The notes under the pieces are model-generated. The model saw nothing but the letters and a program-made list of their open reading frames with translations. It was not told where the DNA came from and did not search any database. Position numbers and translations under genes: made by a program. From an uncultured Prevotellaceae bacterium (GTDB lineage: Bacteria > Bacteroidota > Bacteroidia > Bacteroidales > Muribaculaceae), in contig CALZFJ010000018.1 of NCBI GenBank assembly GCA_945645715.1, forward strand, positions 1 to 13,597: a stretch of 13,597 bases of DNA. The letters run 5' to 3'. Below are positions 1 to 7,408 of the stretch, in pieces. Within the stretch, counting starts at the first letter, position 1; each line of letters opens with the position of its first letter.

Positions 1-85
1 CCTCCGTAGCAGCCAAAGACACTACCGGCACAAGTGCCCCAAATACCACCAACGAGATTTGCAGTATTTTTTTAAACGAGGCCAT
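1..85 (-). CDS. N-terminus of a secreted protein, partial (runs off the left edge)
   Basis: An ATG at position 85 opens a frame that stays open for 28 codons to the window edge. It encodes a basic start (MASFKK) followed by a hydrophobic core and a small-residue end (VSLAA), which is a good signal peptide, probably cleaved near the last alanines. The protein should therefore leave the cytoplasm. It lies 42 bases behind the epimerase gene on the same strand, with no TAnnTTTG box in the gap, so the two are probably co-transcribed. Too little is visible to name a family. The signal-peptide reading is solid. That a full-length gene follows to the left is inference. Confidence 0.6.
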   Translation of the reverse strand, partial: MASFKKILQISLVVFGALVPVVSLAATE

Positions 86-127
86 AACTATTCATATAAT
101 TGATTTCGTAAAAATTATTCATTTACT

Positions 128-1141
128 TTACAGCCAGGAGGCTTGGCGGTACCAGGTGATGGCTTCGTCGATGCCTCGTTCCAGAGGATATTGCGGTGCG
201 AAGCCGAAGTCGCGCTGAGCTTCGCTCACGTCGCACTGCCAGTTGCGCTGGCGCATAATCTTGTATTTGTCGCGATTGAGGGTGCTGGGCTTCAGCCGCA
301 CCTTGCCAATCCACTCTGCCACAGCCGACACCACATAGAGCAGCCACAGCGGGCACTTTATGGGCAGCACAAAGCGCTTGCCAAGGCGGCGCATCACTAT
401 CTGCCGGAACTCCCGCTGCGTGTAGGCCCGCGGCTCGGCTATGAAATATGCCTTGCGCTGCGAAGCGTGCTCCAGTGCCTGCATCACAGCCTCGGCAAGG
501 TCTTTCACATAGATGAAGGTGAGCATCTGCTTGCGGAATCCCACACTGAAGTCGAAGCCGCGCTTAATGCTCTGCATCATCATGAAGTAGTCGCGCTCAT
601 GCGGTCCATACACACCCGTGCAGCGGAAAATGGTATAAGGAAAGTTCTCCTTCATCTGCAAGTAGGTCTCAGCCTTGAGCTTCGACACTCCATAGCGGGT
701 GTTGGGCATAGGTATCTGCTTCGATGTGAAAGGCTTGTAGGTGACTTCATCGCCCACGCCCATGGCACTGAGGCTGCTGATGAGCAGGAAATTCTCGGGC
801 ACTGCATCGGCAGCAATGAGGCTATCCACGAGCGTGCGCATAAACTCATAGTTGATGCGGTTGAAGTCGAGGAAATTCACGCACTTGGTGGCACCGAGAT
901 TGTGCACCACATAGTCCCACTTGCCGCCCATCGAAGCCACCGCTTCGGTAATCTGTGCAGTGAGATTGTCGCTGTTGGTATAATCAAGCTCAATGAAATT
1001 GATGCGCTCATCGGTGAGAAACTCGCGCGAAGTGGTGCTGCGCACAGCCGCCCACGTCTCGTAGCCGCGCTCAAGAGCCGCAGCCACCATAAAGCCGCCG
1101 ATAAATCCACCGGCACCTGTGATAAGAATCCTCTTTGCCAT
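128..1141 (-). CDS. NAD(P)-dependent epimerase/dehydratase (extended SDR family)
   Basis: A 337-residue protein of the extended short-chain dehydrogenase/reductase family, which uses a Rossmann fold and NAD(P) to oxidise, reduce or epimerise nucleotide sugars or related substrates in the cytoplasm. Visible landmarks are the dinucleotide-binding GxxGxxG at residues 9-15 (GAGGFIG), a Ser-rich active-site strand at 121-126 (ISSLSA), and the catalytic Tyr150-x-x-x-Lys154 (YGVSK). A VYGPHERD segment at 177-184 is typical of sugar epimerases. Near residues 264-281 is a hydrophobic stretch with several aromatic residues that may touch the membrane. Length fits the family. The ATG at 1141 sits about 24 bases behind the expected start of a TAAATTTG promoter. 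The substrate cannot be told from sequence; a nucleotide-sugar epimerase or a dihydroflavonol-reductase-like enzyme are both possible. A secreted protein follows in the same probable operon. Confidence 0.9.
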   Translation of the reverse strand: MAKRILITGAGGFIGGFMVAAALERGYETWAAVRSTTSREFLTDERINFIELDYTNSDNLTAQITEAVASMGGKWDYVVHNLGATKCVNFLDFNRINYEFMRTLVDSLIAADAVPENFLLISSLSAMGVGDEVTYKPFTSKQIPMPNTRYGVSKLKAETYLQMKENFPYTIFRCTGVYGPHERDYFMMMQSIKRGFDFSVGFRKQMLTFIYVKDLAEAVMQALEHASQRKAYFIAEPRAYTQREFRQIVMRRLGKRFVLPIKCPLWLLYVVSAVAEWIGKVRLKPSTLNRDKYKIMRQRNWQCDVSEAQRDFGFAPQYPLERGIDEAITWYRQASWL

Positions 1142-1171
1142 TCAGTCAGTTGATATATTGATACTTCACTG

Positions 1172-1179
1172 CAAATTTA
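1172..1179 (-). promoter_or_regulatory. -7 box of the epimerase promoter
   Basis: On the minus strand this reads TAAATTTG, a full match to the Bacteroidota TAnnTTTG -7 element. Transcription would begin near 1165, giving a leader of about 24 bases before the ATG at 1141. I see no clear TTTG -33 element at the usual distance. Confidence 0.6.
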
Positions 1180-1267
1180 CTACAAATTCTCCCATTTTAA
1201 GTTATTTTTCACACAAAAAACCAGCCACTTTCCCTGCCAAGTGACCCGAAATCTCGCAGATTATGCG

Positions 1268-1275
1268 TAATTTTG
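1268..1275 (+). promoter_or_regulatory. -7 box of the ABC exporter promoter; decides its start codon
   Basis: TAATTTTG followed by CA is a full match to the Bacteroidota -7 element. A transcript would start near 1282. An in-frame ATG at 1263 lies upstream of this box and would not be on the transcript, so the ATG at 1305, about 23 bases after the predicted start, is the likely initiation codon. The box is back to back with the divergent epimerase promoter in the same 163-base gap. Confidence 0.65.
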
Positions 1276-1304
1276 CAGAAATCATTTTTCACACACCGAA
1301 TATA

Positions 1305-3134
1305 ATGAAGGAATTTCTGAAGATTTTAAGGCGCTTTGTGCCACCCTACAAGAAATATTTGTTTCTCAACATATTTTTCAACCTGCTCACAGCGTTTCTC
1401 ACGCTGTTCTCCTTTGCTATCATCATTCCTATTCTTGAAATGCTCTTCAAGATACGCGAAGCCACCTACGCTTTCATGCCTTGGGACTCAGGCTCGCTCA
1501 AAGATGTGGTTATCAACAATTTCTACTACTACACGCAGGTGATTATCGACCAGCACGGACAGTCGGTGGCTCTCGCAGCCCTCGCCTTGCTCCTCATTGT
1601 GCTTACAGCACTCAAGACGGGGTCGGCATACCTCAGTGCCTACTTCATCATTCCGATCCGTGCCGGCATAGTGCGCGACATTCGCAACTTCATCTACGAC
1701 AAAATCACCAATCTGCCCATGGGCTTCTTCTCAAATGAGCGCAAGGGCGACGTGATGGCGCGAATGAGCGGCGACGTCACCGAGGTGGAAAGCTCCATCA
1801 TGGCATCGCTCGACATGATGTTCAAGAACCCCATCATGATTGTGGTGTGCCTCACCATGATGATTGTGGTGAGCTGGCAGCTCACTATATTCGTGTTTGT
1901 ACTCTTGCCGATTGCCGGAACGGTGATGGGAAAAGTGGGAAAGCGGCTGAAGCGTGCATCGCTCGAAGGACAGACCCAGTGGGGCGTGCTGCTCTCCAAC
2001 ATTGAGGAGACCCTCGGCGGACTGCGCATAATCAAGGCTTTCAACGCCGAAGACAAGGTGCGCCGCCGTTTCCTCGGCGAGAACCAGAAGTTCTTCAGGA
2101 TTTCGTGCCGCATCAACCGCCGCTACGAGCTTGCTCACCCCATGAGCGAGTTTCTCGGCACAGTGACAATCGCCATCGTGCTGTGGTTTGGAGGCTCGCT
2201 TATCCTCACCGGCAACAGCTCAATCAATGCCGCCTCGTTCATCTACTACATGGTGATTTTCTACAGCATCATCAACCCTGCCAAAGACCTCTCCAAGGCC
2301 ACATATTCCATTCAGAAGGGGCTCGCCTCGATGGAGCGCGTAGATAAGATTCTCAGTGCCGAAAACCCCATTAAAGACCCCGCCAACCCCAAGCCTATTG
2401 TGGCTTTCAAGAGCGACATCAGCTACCGAAACGTGCGTTTCCGCTACAATCAGGAGTGGATTATCGACGGTGTGTCGCTCGACATTCCGTTTGGCAGCAC
2501 CGTAGCTCTCGTGGGGCAGTCGGGCTCGGGTAAATCCACCCTTGCCGACCTCCTGCCGCGCTTCTACGATGTGGAAGAGGGTCAGATAACCATCGGTGGA
2601 ACCGACATCCGCGACTTCTCGGTGCACGACCTGCGCTCACTCATGGGCAACGTGAACCAGGAGGCTATCCTATTCAACGACACATTCTACAACAACATCA
2701 CTTTTGGTGTTGAAGACGCCACTATGGAGCAGGTGGAGAACGCCGCCCGCGTCGCCAATGCCTACGACTTCATAATGGCTTCGGAGCAGGGCTTCGACAC
2801 CAACATTGGCGACCGCGGCTGCAAGCTCTCGGGCGGACAGCGACAGCGCATCAGCATCGCTCGCGCAATACTGAAGAACCCTTCTATCCTGATTCTCGAT
2901 GAAGCCACCTCGGCTCTCGACACCGAAAGCGAGCGACTGGTGCAGGAAGCCCTCGACCGCCTTATGCGCGACCGCACCACACTGGTCATCGCACACCGCC
3001 TATCCACAATCCGTAATGCCGACCTTATCTGCGTGATGCACGAAGGCCGCATTGTGGAGCGAGGCACCCACGACGAGCTGATTGCCCTCGGAGGCTCCTA
3101 CAAGCGCCTTGTGGATATGCAATCGGTTCGCTAA
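1305..3134 (+). CDS. ABC transporter, fused permease and ATPase (MsbA-like exporter half-transporter)
   Basis: A 609-residue type IV ABC exporter subunit: an N-terminal six-helix transmembrane domain (about residues 15-330) joined to a C-terminal nucleotide-binding domain. It should work as an inner-membrane homodimer that flips or exports a lipid, glycolipid or peptide using ATP. Counting from the ATG at 1305, it shows Walker A GQSGSGKST at 404-412, the Q-loop Gln at 452, the ABC signature LSGGQ at 508-512, Walker B ending in D532-E533 (LILDEATSALD) and the switch His at 564 (IAHRLS). All ATPase motifs are intact. An in-frame ATG at 1263 is rejected because the promoter box lies downstream of it. 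Fold and length fit the MsbA lipid A flippase group, but members of this subfamily carry many cargoes, so I give no gene symbol. It is transcribed divergently from the epimerase and convergently with the caspase gene, only 42 bases away, with no clear terminator between. Confidence 0.93.
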   Translation: MKEFLKILRRFVPPYKKYLFLNIFFNLLTAFLTLFSFAIIIPILEMLFKIREATYAFMPWDSGSLKDVVINNFYYYTQVIIDQHGQSVALAALALLLIVLTALKTGSAYLSAYFIIPIRAGIVRDIRNFIYDKITNLPMGFFSNERKGDVMARMSGDVTEVESSIMASLDMMFKNPIMIVVCLTMMIVVSWQLTIFVFVLLPIAGTVMGKVGKRLKRASLEGQTQWGVLLSNIEETLGGLRIIKAFNAEDKVRRRFLGENQKFFRISCRINRRYELAHPMSEFLGTVTIAIVLWFGGSLILTGNSSINAASFIYYMVIFYSIINPAKDLSKATYSIQKGLASMERVDKILSAENPIKDPANPKPIVAFKSDISYRNVRFRYNQEWIIDGVSLDIPFGSTVALVGQSGSGKSTLADLLPRFYDVEEGQITIGGTDIRDFSVHDLRSLMGNVNQEAILFNDTFYNNITFGVEDATMEQVENAARVANAYDFIMASEQGFDTNIGDRGCKLSGGQRQRISIARAILKNPSILILDEATSALDTESERLVQEALDRLMRDRTTLVIAHRLSTIRNADLICVMHEGRIVERGTHDELIALGGSYKRLVDMQSVR

Positions 3135-3176
3135 TTTCGCCACAGCGGCAGGAGATATGTGTGCGTAATCAATGCG

Positions 3177-4964
3177 CTATCGTAAAGGCAGTGTACGCCA
3201 CGAGGTTTCAATCTCGGGCGAAGGCATCACTGTGGGCGTCTGCTGCTTGCGGTTCACCTTCACCGACTGTTGCGACACCTTGGTGGTGATGTAGTCGCAC
3301 AGTTCTCCAAGCGTAACGTCGCCGCCACTCTCCTGGAGCTTGCTTAGAAGATAGTAGGTGAACATTCCGTGTCGCTTCTCGGCATAGGGATAAGCCGTTT
3401 CTTCGCCTGTAGCAGCCGAAATTGCCACCATATTGCCCTTAGGCTCATCGGTGCGAGGCTTCAGTGCCACACCGCGTGCCGACATAAGCATTCCTTCGCC
3501 TCGCTGCGAACCACTGAAGCAGGCATCGAGCAGCAGTGTCACCGAGTGCGCCTTTAGCGAACCGAGTTCGGCATAGAGCTTCTCAATGGGATAGCACGTC
3601 TTGAGCTGCTGCGAACGAGCATCTACCGGAAGAAGATAGGCATTGCGCGTAGCCTCATCGGGCACTCCATGTCCGGCATAATAGAAAATCACACGGATAT
3701 CACCGTTATATACCTCCGATATGGTCTTAATGTCGTCGATAGCATCAAGAATGTCGCCGTAGGTGGCATTGGTGTAAAGGCGAATGTTGTCGTCGGGCAA
3801 ACCGAGCGTCACACGGCAGTATTTTGCGAAAATCGCGGCATCGCGTGCCGCAAAAGGCACTGCAGCCACATATTTGTAATCTTCATTGCCGATAATCACC
3901 GCAAATGTGTTGTCGCGAGGCTCGGTAGCCTTAGGTAGATTCACGTCGATGGGGTCGAGGTTCTCCTCAACCGGTACCGGCTTCTGGGCAACCATGGCAT
4001 CTTGCTCCTTGCTCATTCTCTGCGCCAAAGCGCCCTTCATCGTAGGAATGAATTTCGCAAGCAGTCTCACCGAAGCGAAGTCGTAGAGCTTGGCGATATT
4101 ATCCGTGTTTACCAAGCGCGTAGATGTCTCATCGCGGGCTATTATCTCCTTCGATGCGCTATCCACAGCCTTGATTCCAAGGGTCACACCATTGCTGCCA
4201 TACTGGCTCTTGCGACTTGCTGCCACAAGCACCACTGCCTTAGTGGCACACTGCCCGAGCACTGCAGCCTCGGCAGAGGCAGCGTCGGTGCCGGGATTAG
4301 CCAGCATATACGAGTCGTAGGCGTTCTTGTAGTCAACCACCTCCACGCCGCGCTTTGTGAATTGTGCCGCGAGGCTATTCATCGCCATGCGCACATTGGC
4401 ATCGCGCTCAATTGCAGCAATGCAGCTTTCAGCCGACTGCTGCGACAAGTCGGGCAGAATCAGCAACCGTGGCACCTCAACCGCCGAAGCATCGACGGCA
4501 GGCTTCTCAGCCACCTGTTCCTGACCATATAGCGGCAGCTTGCTTGTGGCAATGTCGCGCTGCAACGCCTTGAAGCTGATCGCCACTTCCACCGTGGTAA
4601 GGAAACGCCCATCGGGCTGCTTCTCAGCCTTCGGCTTCTCGGTGAGTACACGCGCAAACACGCTATATCTCCCCTCATCATAAAGTCGCGAGAAATAGCC
4701 CGGTTTCTGCTCACGTGCACACTCGGCGAGTAGCGGCTTTCCGCCATTCACGCCCTCGATGCCCACAAAGAGGTAGGTGTCGAGAGCCGACATCGCAGCA
4801 TTCTCTGCCGCTTTCTTCTTTTCGGCTGAATATCCGGTTGACCGCACCACAAATGCCGTGCTTCGGTTCTCCACCAGCACTGCATCGTGCTCAAACGCCT
4901 GCTGCTCACTTGCTGCCCCGGCTATCGTGAGCAAAAACATCATCAAAAAGGCTATTTTCTTCAT
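3177..4964 (-). CDS. Secreted caspase-family (peptidase C14) protein
   Basis: A 595-residue exported protein. Residues 1-19 form a signal peptide (MKKIAFLMMFLLTIAGA), so it acts in the periplasm or on the surface. The C-terminal part (about 352-585) is a caspase/metacaspase fold. It starts at FAVIIGNEDY, with the catalytic His432 in YYAGHG and the nucleophile Cys482 in DACFSG, so the His/Cys dyad is intact. The N-terminal 330 residues are not a peptidase. Residues 30-140 hold a positively charged helix with regularly spaced alanines that leads into an LFVGIEG motif. Residues 165-310 form an alpha/beta-looking segment starting RLLILPDLS that I cannot assign confidently. Bacterial caspase homologues are usually Arg/Lys-directed proteases or regulators; the specificity here is unknown. 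The gene follows the CsgG-like gene by 109 bases, with a terminator-like hairpin and a weak promoter box between, so the two are neighbours that could be co-expressed or uncoupled. Confidence 0.88.
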   Translation of the reverse strand: MKKIAFLMMFLLTIAGAASEQQAFEHDAVLVENRSTAFVVRSTGYSAEKKKAAENAAMSALDTYLFVGIEGVNGGKPLLAECAREQKPGYFSRLYDEGRYSVFARVLTEKPKAEKQPDGRFLTTVEVAISFKALQRDIATSKLPLYGQEQVAEKPAVDASAVEVPRLLILPDLSQQSAESCIAAIERDANVRMAMNSLAAQFTKRGVEVVDYKNAYDSYMLANPGTDAASAEAAVLGQCATKAVVLVAASRKSQYGSNGVTLGIKAVDSASKEIIARDETSTRLVNTDNIAKLYDFASVRLLAKFIPTMKGALAQRMSKEQDAMVAQKPVPVEENLDPIDVNLPKATEPRDNTFAVIIGNEDYKYVAAVPFAARDAAIFAKYCRVTLGLPDDNIRLYTNATYGDILDAIDDIKTISEVYNGDIRVIFYYAGHGVPDEATRNAYLLPVDARSQQLKTCYPIEKLYAELGSLKAHSVTLLLDACFSGSQRGEGMLMSARGVALKPRTDEPKGNMVAISAATGEETAYPYAEKRHGMFTYYLLSKLQESGGDVTLGELCDYITTKVSQQSVKVNRKQQTPTVMPSPEIETSWRTLPLR

Positions 4965-4986
4965 GATTGGGTAGTTTATAGTTATT

Positions 4987-4994
4987 CAAAATAA
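4987..4994 (-). promoter_or_regulatory. Possible -7 box for the caspase gene (one mismatch)
   Basis: The minus strand reads TTATTTTG, one base away from TAnnTTTG. It lies 22 bases upstream of the ATG at 4964 and overlaps the T-rich tail of the preceding hairpin. It would place the transcript start near 4980 and a leader of about 16 bases. Weak evidence on its own, but the position fits the other promoters here. Confidence 0.35.
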
Positions 4995-5042
4995 AGCAAA
5001 AGGGTGACAACAGGGCATCATCACGCTCCCGTCCTCACCCTT
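4990..5042 (-). terminator. Probable intrinsic terminator or attenuator after the CsgG-like gene
   Basis: An 8-bp perfect inverted repeat, AAGGGTGA (5000-5007) and TCACCCTT (5035-5042), encloses a 27-base loop containing a further GGG (5013-5015) and CCC (5028-5030) that could extend the stem. Read on the minus strand, the stem is followed at once by a T-rich tract (TTTTGCTTTATTTT). It lies about 30 bases after the stop codon of the CsgG-like gene and 36 bases before the caspase start. The loop is large for a classic terminator, so partial read-through is plausible. Confidence 0.5.
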
Positions 5043-5073
5043 GTTATTATTGCAAGTGTTAAAAATCTACGTC

Positions 5074-5922
5074 TTAGAATATCGAATTATCCACTTTGGT
5101 GATAATGCTGAGCGTCTTGCCCTCATTGAACGCAGCTTGAATGGCTTTGCCGTTCTTGGTGACCTTGCAGAGCGAAATATCGCCGGCCTCAACAGACTCC
5201 ACCTTCAGCTCGCCAATCACCTTGTTGATTTTGCGTCCGGCAATCTCGCGCTCCTCACGCACGTCGAATTTCTGTCCCTTGGTAATGCCCAGGTCAGAGC
5301 CCAGGTCGATATACACCTTCTTAGCCTCATCTTTCTTGGCCTCTGCAATCTCAATCACCGAGCCAATCACCGGGAAATACTTGTTGACAAAATCGTCAAG
5401 GTTAAGCGAAGCATACTTGATTGCCTCAGAGCGTGCATCATCGGCAGTGGTGTGGGTAGATAGGAAGCTGGTAGTCGATTCGCGGGTGTCGTTGCAAATC
5501 ACCGCACCGTCGGCAACGTTGAATATCTTTATCTGGTAGGTAGCTTTAGCAGTGTACCAGGTCTTTCCGTTATTCGACTTGCTGGTAGTGGCAAGCGAAG
5601 CGAGGTGTCCGGTCATAATGTATTTTGCTCCAAGCGTCTTTATCGACTCAATGAGCGCATTTTCCTCATTCAAGGCATTCTCGCTCATGCGGCGGCTGAT
5701 TTCGGCTTTCATAATCTCATCATTCTTGGTATCAACTATTTTCAGACGACCCGTCTTGTTGATACCGTCAATCACGGTGTTGCGAAGCATCTCGGCATAG
5801 TTGCTACCTACATTCGATGAATATGTGAAATTATACACGCAAAGCACATCTTTCTTTGCCTGGGCAAAAAGGGTAATAGCTGCACACAGCACAATGGCTA
5901 AAAATAAAAATCTGCGATTCAT
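5074..5922 (-). CDS. Exported CsgG/TolB-like protein with FlgT-like C-terminal domain
   Basis: A 282-residue protein with a clear signal peptide (about residues 1-22, ending in FAQA), so it is periplasmic or attached to the outer membrane. There is no lipobox cysteine at the cleavage site. Residues 24-185 resemble the CsgG/TolB-N/LpoB fold: a first strand VLCVYNFTY, then a helix with SNYAEMLRNTVIDGI, then RLKIVD, and a later strand AKYIMTGHLASL. Residues 202-258 form a small beta-rich domain (VYIDLGSDLGITKGQKFDV, then IGELKVESV) like the C-terminal domain of the flagellar accessory protein FlgT. Known relatives assemble at the outer membrane or activate envelope enzymes, but the role here is unknown, and the family call rests on pattern rather than a strong motif. 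It has its own promoter about 100 bases upstream and precedes the caspase-like gene. Confidence 0.65.
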   Translation of the reverse strand: MNRRFLFLAIVLCAAITLFAQAKKDVLCVYNFTYSSNVGSNYAEMLRNTVIDGINKTGRLKIVDTKNDEIMKAEISRRMSENALNEENALIESIKTLGAKYIMTGHLASLATTSKSNNGKTWYTAKATYQIKIFNVADGAVICNDTRESTTSFLSTHTTADDARSEAIKYASLNLDDFVNKYFPVIGSVIEIAEAKKDEAKKVYIDLGSDLGITKGQKFDVREEREIAGRKINKVIGELKVESVEAGDISLCKVTKNGKAIQAAFNEGKTLSIITKVDNSIF

Positions 5923-5989
5923 AACTATCTATCAGTTTTTAGTTAGAAAATCAGTTGGTTTAATCAGAAAATTCGTTTGTCCGTTTTTT

Positions 5990-6008
5990 AGGGAAATATG
6001 AATTCCCT
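5990..6008. other. Hairpin in the leader of the CsgG-like gene
   Basis: AGGGAA (5990-5995) and TTCCCT (6003-6008) form a 6-bp stem with a 7-base loop inside the roughly 93-base predicted leader of the CsgG-like gene, whose transcript should start near 6015. The leader is several times longer than the others in this window, so post-transcriptional control is possible. On the plus strand the stem is followed by a T tract, but no plus-strand gene precedes it. Confidence 0.3.
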
Positions 6009-6021
6009 TAATCTTTTTTTG

Positions 6022-6029
6022 CAAATATA
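6022..6029 (-). promoter_or_regulatory. -7 box of the CsgG-like gene promoter
   Basis: The minus strand reads TATATTTG, a full TAnnTTTG match. A TTG lies 20 bases further upstream and could serve as part of the -33 element. Transcription would start near 6015, leaving a leader of about 93 bases, unusually long for this window. The box sits in the 153-base gap behind the SpmA/SpmB-like gene. Confidence 0.5.
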
Positions 6030-6075
6030 GCACATTTTCCTATAACTGGCAACACTGAAAATTAACTTTTCCTTA

Positions 6076-7308
6076 TCAGCCGAAGAAGAAATATGCCACA
6101 AGGATTGCCGAAACCGAACCTACCACATCGGCAAGCAGGGCGAAGGGAACGGCATAGCGAGTCTTTTTCACACCTACGCTGCCAAAATACACGGCAAGAA
6201 TGTAGAAAGTGGTGTCGGTGCTGCCTTGCAGACACGATGCCACGCGCGACACGAAGGCATCGGCTCCATAGGTGTTCATCACATCTACCATCATTCCGCG
6301 CGAACCGCTACCACTCAGTGGCTTCATCAGTGCCGTAGGCAGTGCCCCCACCCACTCGGCATCAATTCCGAGTGCCGACACGGCGGAGGTAATCCAGTCG
6401 GTAATCACACCCATTGCTCCCGAAGCGCGGAACATGCCTATTGCCACCAGCACAGCCACCAGATAGGGGATAATCATCACGGCGGTCTTGAAACCCTCCT
6501 TAGCTCCCTCGATGAAGGAGTCGTACATATTCACCTTCTTGCGGAATCCGGCGGCAAGAAATCCTATTATTAGGCTGAACAGCAAAAAATTGGCTGCAAA
6601 ACTCGAATACTCGGCAACTTTCTCCTCGGGGAGTGTGGAAAGATAGCCTATCACACTGCCAATGAACAGTGTGAGACCCCCAATCCACGAAATAATCACA
6701 CGGTCGAGGATGTTGATGCGCTGCTTGAGGCACAGCGCAATGATTCCCACAAGCGTGGCAAGGAAAGTGGCTATCATGATGGGGATAAACACGTCGGTGG
6801 GATTGGCTGCACCACACTGAGAGCGATACATCATCACTCCTATGGGAATCAGGCACAATCCCGACGCATTTAGCACCAAGAACATAAGCATGGCATCAGT
6901 GGCAGTGTCTTTCTTGTCGTTGAGCGACTGCAATTCCTGCATTGCCTTGAGCCCCAACGGAGTAGCGGCATTGTCAAGCCCAAGCATATTGGCCGACACA
7001 TTCATGAAAATCGACCCCATGGCAGGGTGTCCTTTAGGAATACCCGGAAAGAGCCGGGAAAAAAGCGGGCTGATAAGGCGTCCGAAGAATTGTATCACGC
7101 CACCGCGCTCACCTATCTTCATCAAGCCCATCCACAGCGAAAGAATGCCCGTAAGACCTATTGAAATCTTGAAAGCCTGCTCAGCCGATGTGAACGAAGC
7201 CTCCATTATCTGTGACCATATTGCCAGATTGCCATCAAACAACGTCTCGCCCAAAGCAACCAGAAAAGCTATCGCAAAGAATGCTATCCAAATGTAATTC
7301 AATACCAT
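6076..7308 (-). CDS. Fused SpmA-SpmB-like nucleoside-recognition (Gate) domain membrane protein
   Basis: A 410-residue polytopic inner-membrane protein made of two nucleoside-recognition (Gate) domains in tandem. The first half matches spore maturation protein A: GERGGVIQFFGRLISPLF at 67-84, then the signature FMNVSANMLGLDNAATPLGL at 101-120. The second half matches SpmB: ALMKPLSGSGSRGMM at 326-340, then QGSTDTTFYILAVYFGSVG at 361-379. Bacilli encode these as two small proteins; the fused form is known in Bacteroidota, which do not sporulate, and its transport substrate is not established. An earlier in-frame start at 7323 would be a TTG with only about a 6-base leader behind the promoter. 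The ATG at 7308 (MVLNYIWIAFF) is therefore preferred and gives about 21 bases. It stands alone between promoters on both sides. Confidence 0.9.
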   Translation of the reverse strand: MVLNYIWIAFFAIAFLVALGETLFDGNLAIWSQIMEASFTSAEQAFKISIGLTGILSLWMGLMKIGERGGVIQFFGRLISPLFSRLFPGIPKGHPAMGSIFMNVSANMLGLDNAATPLGLKAMQELQSLNDKKDTATDAMLMFLVLNASGLCLIPIGVMMYRSQCGAANPTDVFIPIMIATFLATLVGIIALCLKQRINILDRVIISWIGGLTLFIGSVIGYLSTLPEEKVAEYSSFAANFLLFSLIIGFLAAGFRKKVNMYDSFIEGAKEGFKTAVMIIPYLVAVLVAIGMFRASGAMGVITDWITSAVSALGIDAEWVGALPTALMKPLSGSGSRGMMVDVMNTYGADAFVSRVASCLQGSTDTTFYILAVYFGSVGVKKTRYAVPFALLADVVGSVSAILVAYFFFG

Positions 7309-7335
7309 AAAGTCGAGTGTCAATCTTTAAAGTTG

Positions 7336-7343
7336 CAAATTTA
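7336..7343 (-). promoter_or_regulatory. -7 box of the SpmA-SpmB-like gene; decides its start
   Basis: The minus strand reads TAAATTTG, a full match. The transcript would start near 7329, which leaves about 21 bases before the ATG at 7308 but only 6 before an upstream in-frame TTG at 7323. This supports the shorter protein. Confidence 0.6.
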
Positions 7344-7408
7344 CATAAAAACCCCGAATTATAAGCCAGTCGAGATAAAGAAATGCAATTTTTTCAACTT
7401 CTTGGGGA

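Noticed and set aside
143..1153. Plus-strand 336-codon open frame opposite the epimerase
   Set aside because: It is the antisense image of a well-motifed SDR gene; the His-rich, Leu-rich composition is typical of antisense frames in this codon usage.
3135..3176. Bidirectional terminator between the convergent ABC exporter and caspase genes
   Set aside because: No inverted repeat followed by a T run is visible in these 42 bases. The GAGATATG here resembles the repeat arm but lacks its partner, so it is coincidence.
5990..6020. Plus-strand intrinsic terminator
   Set aside because: The stem is followed by a T tract on the plus strand, but no plus-strand gene ends nearby. It is better read as a leader hairpin of the minus-strand gene.
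7324..7408. Terminator after the phospholipase gene
   Set aside because: CCCC near 7405 and GGGG near 7353 could pair only across a loop of about 45 bases with a bulge, which is too weak to support.
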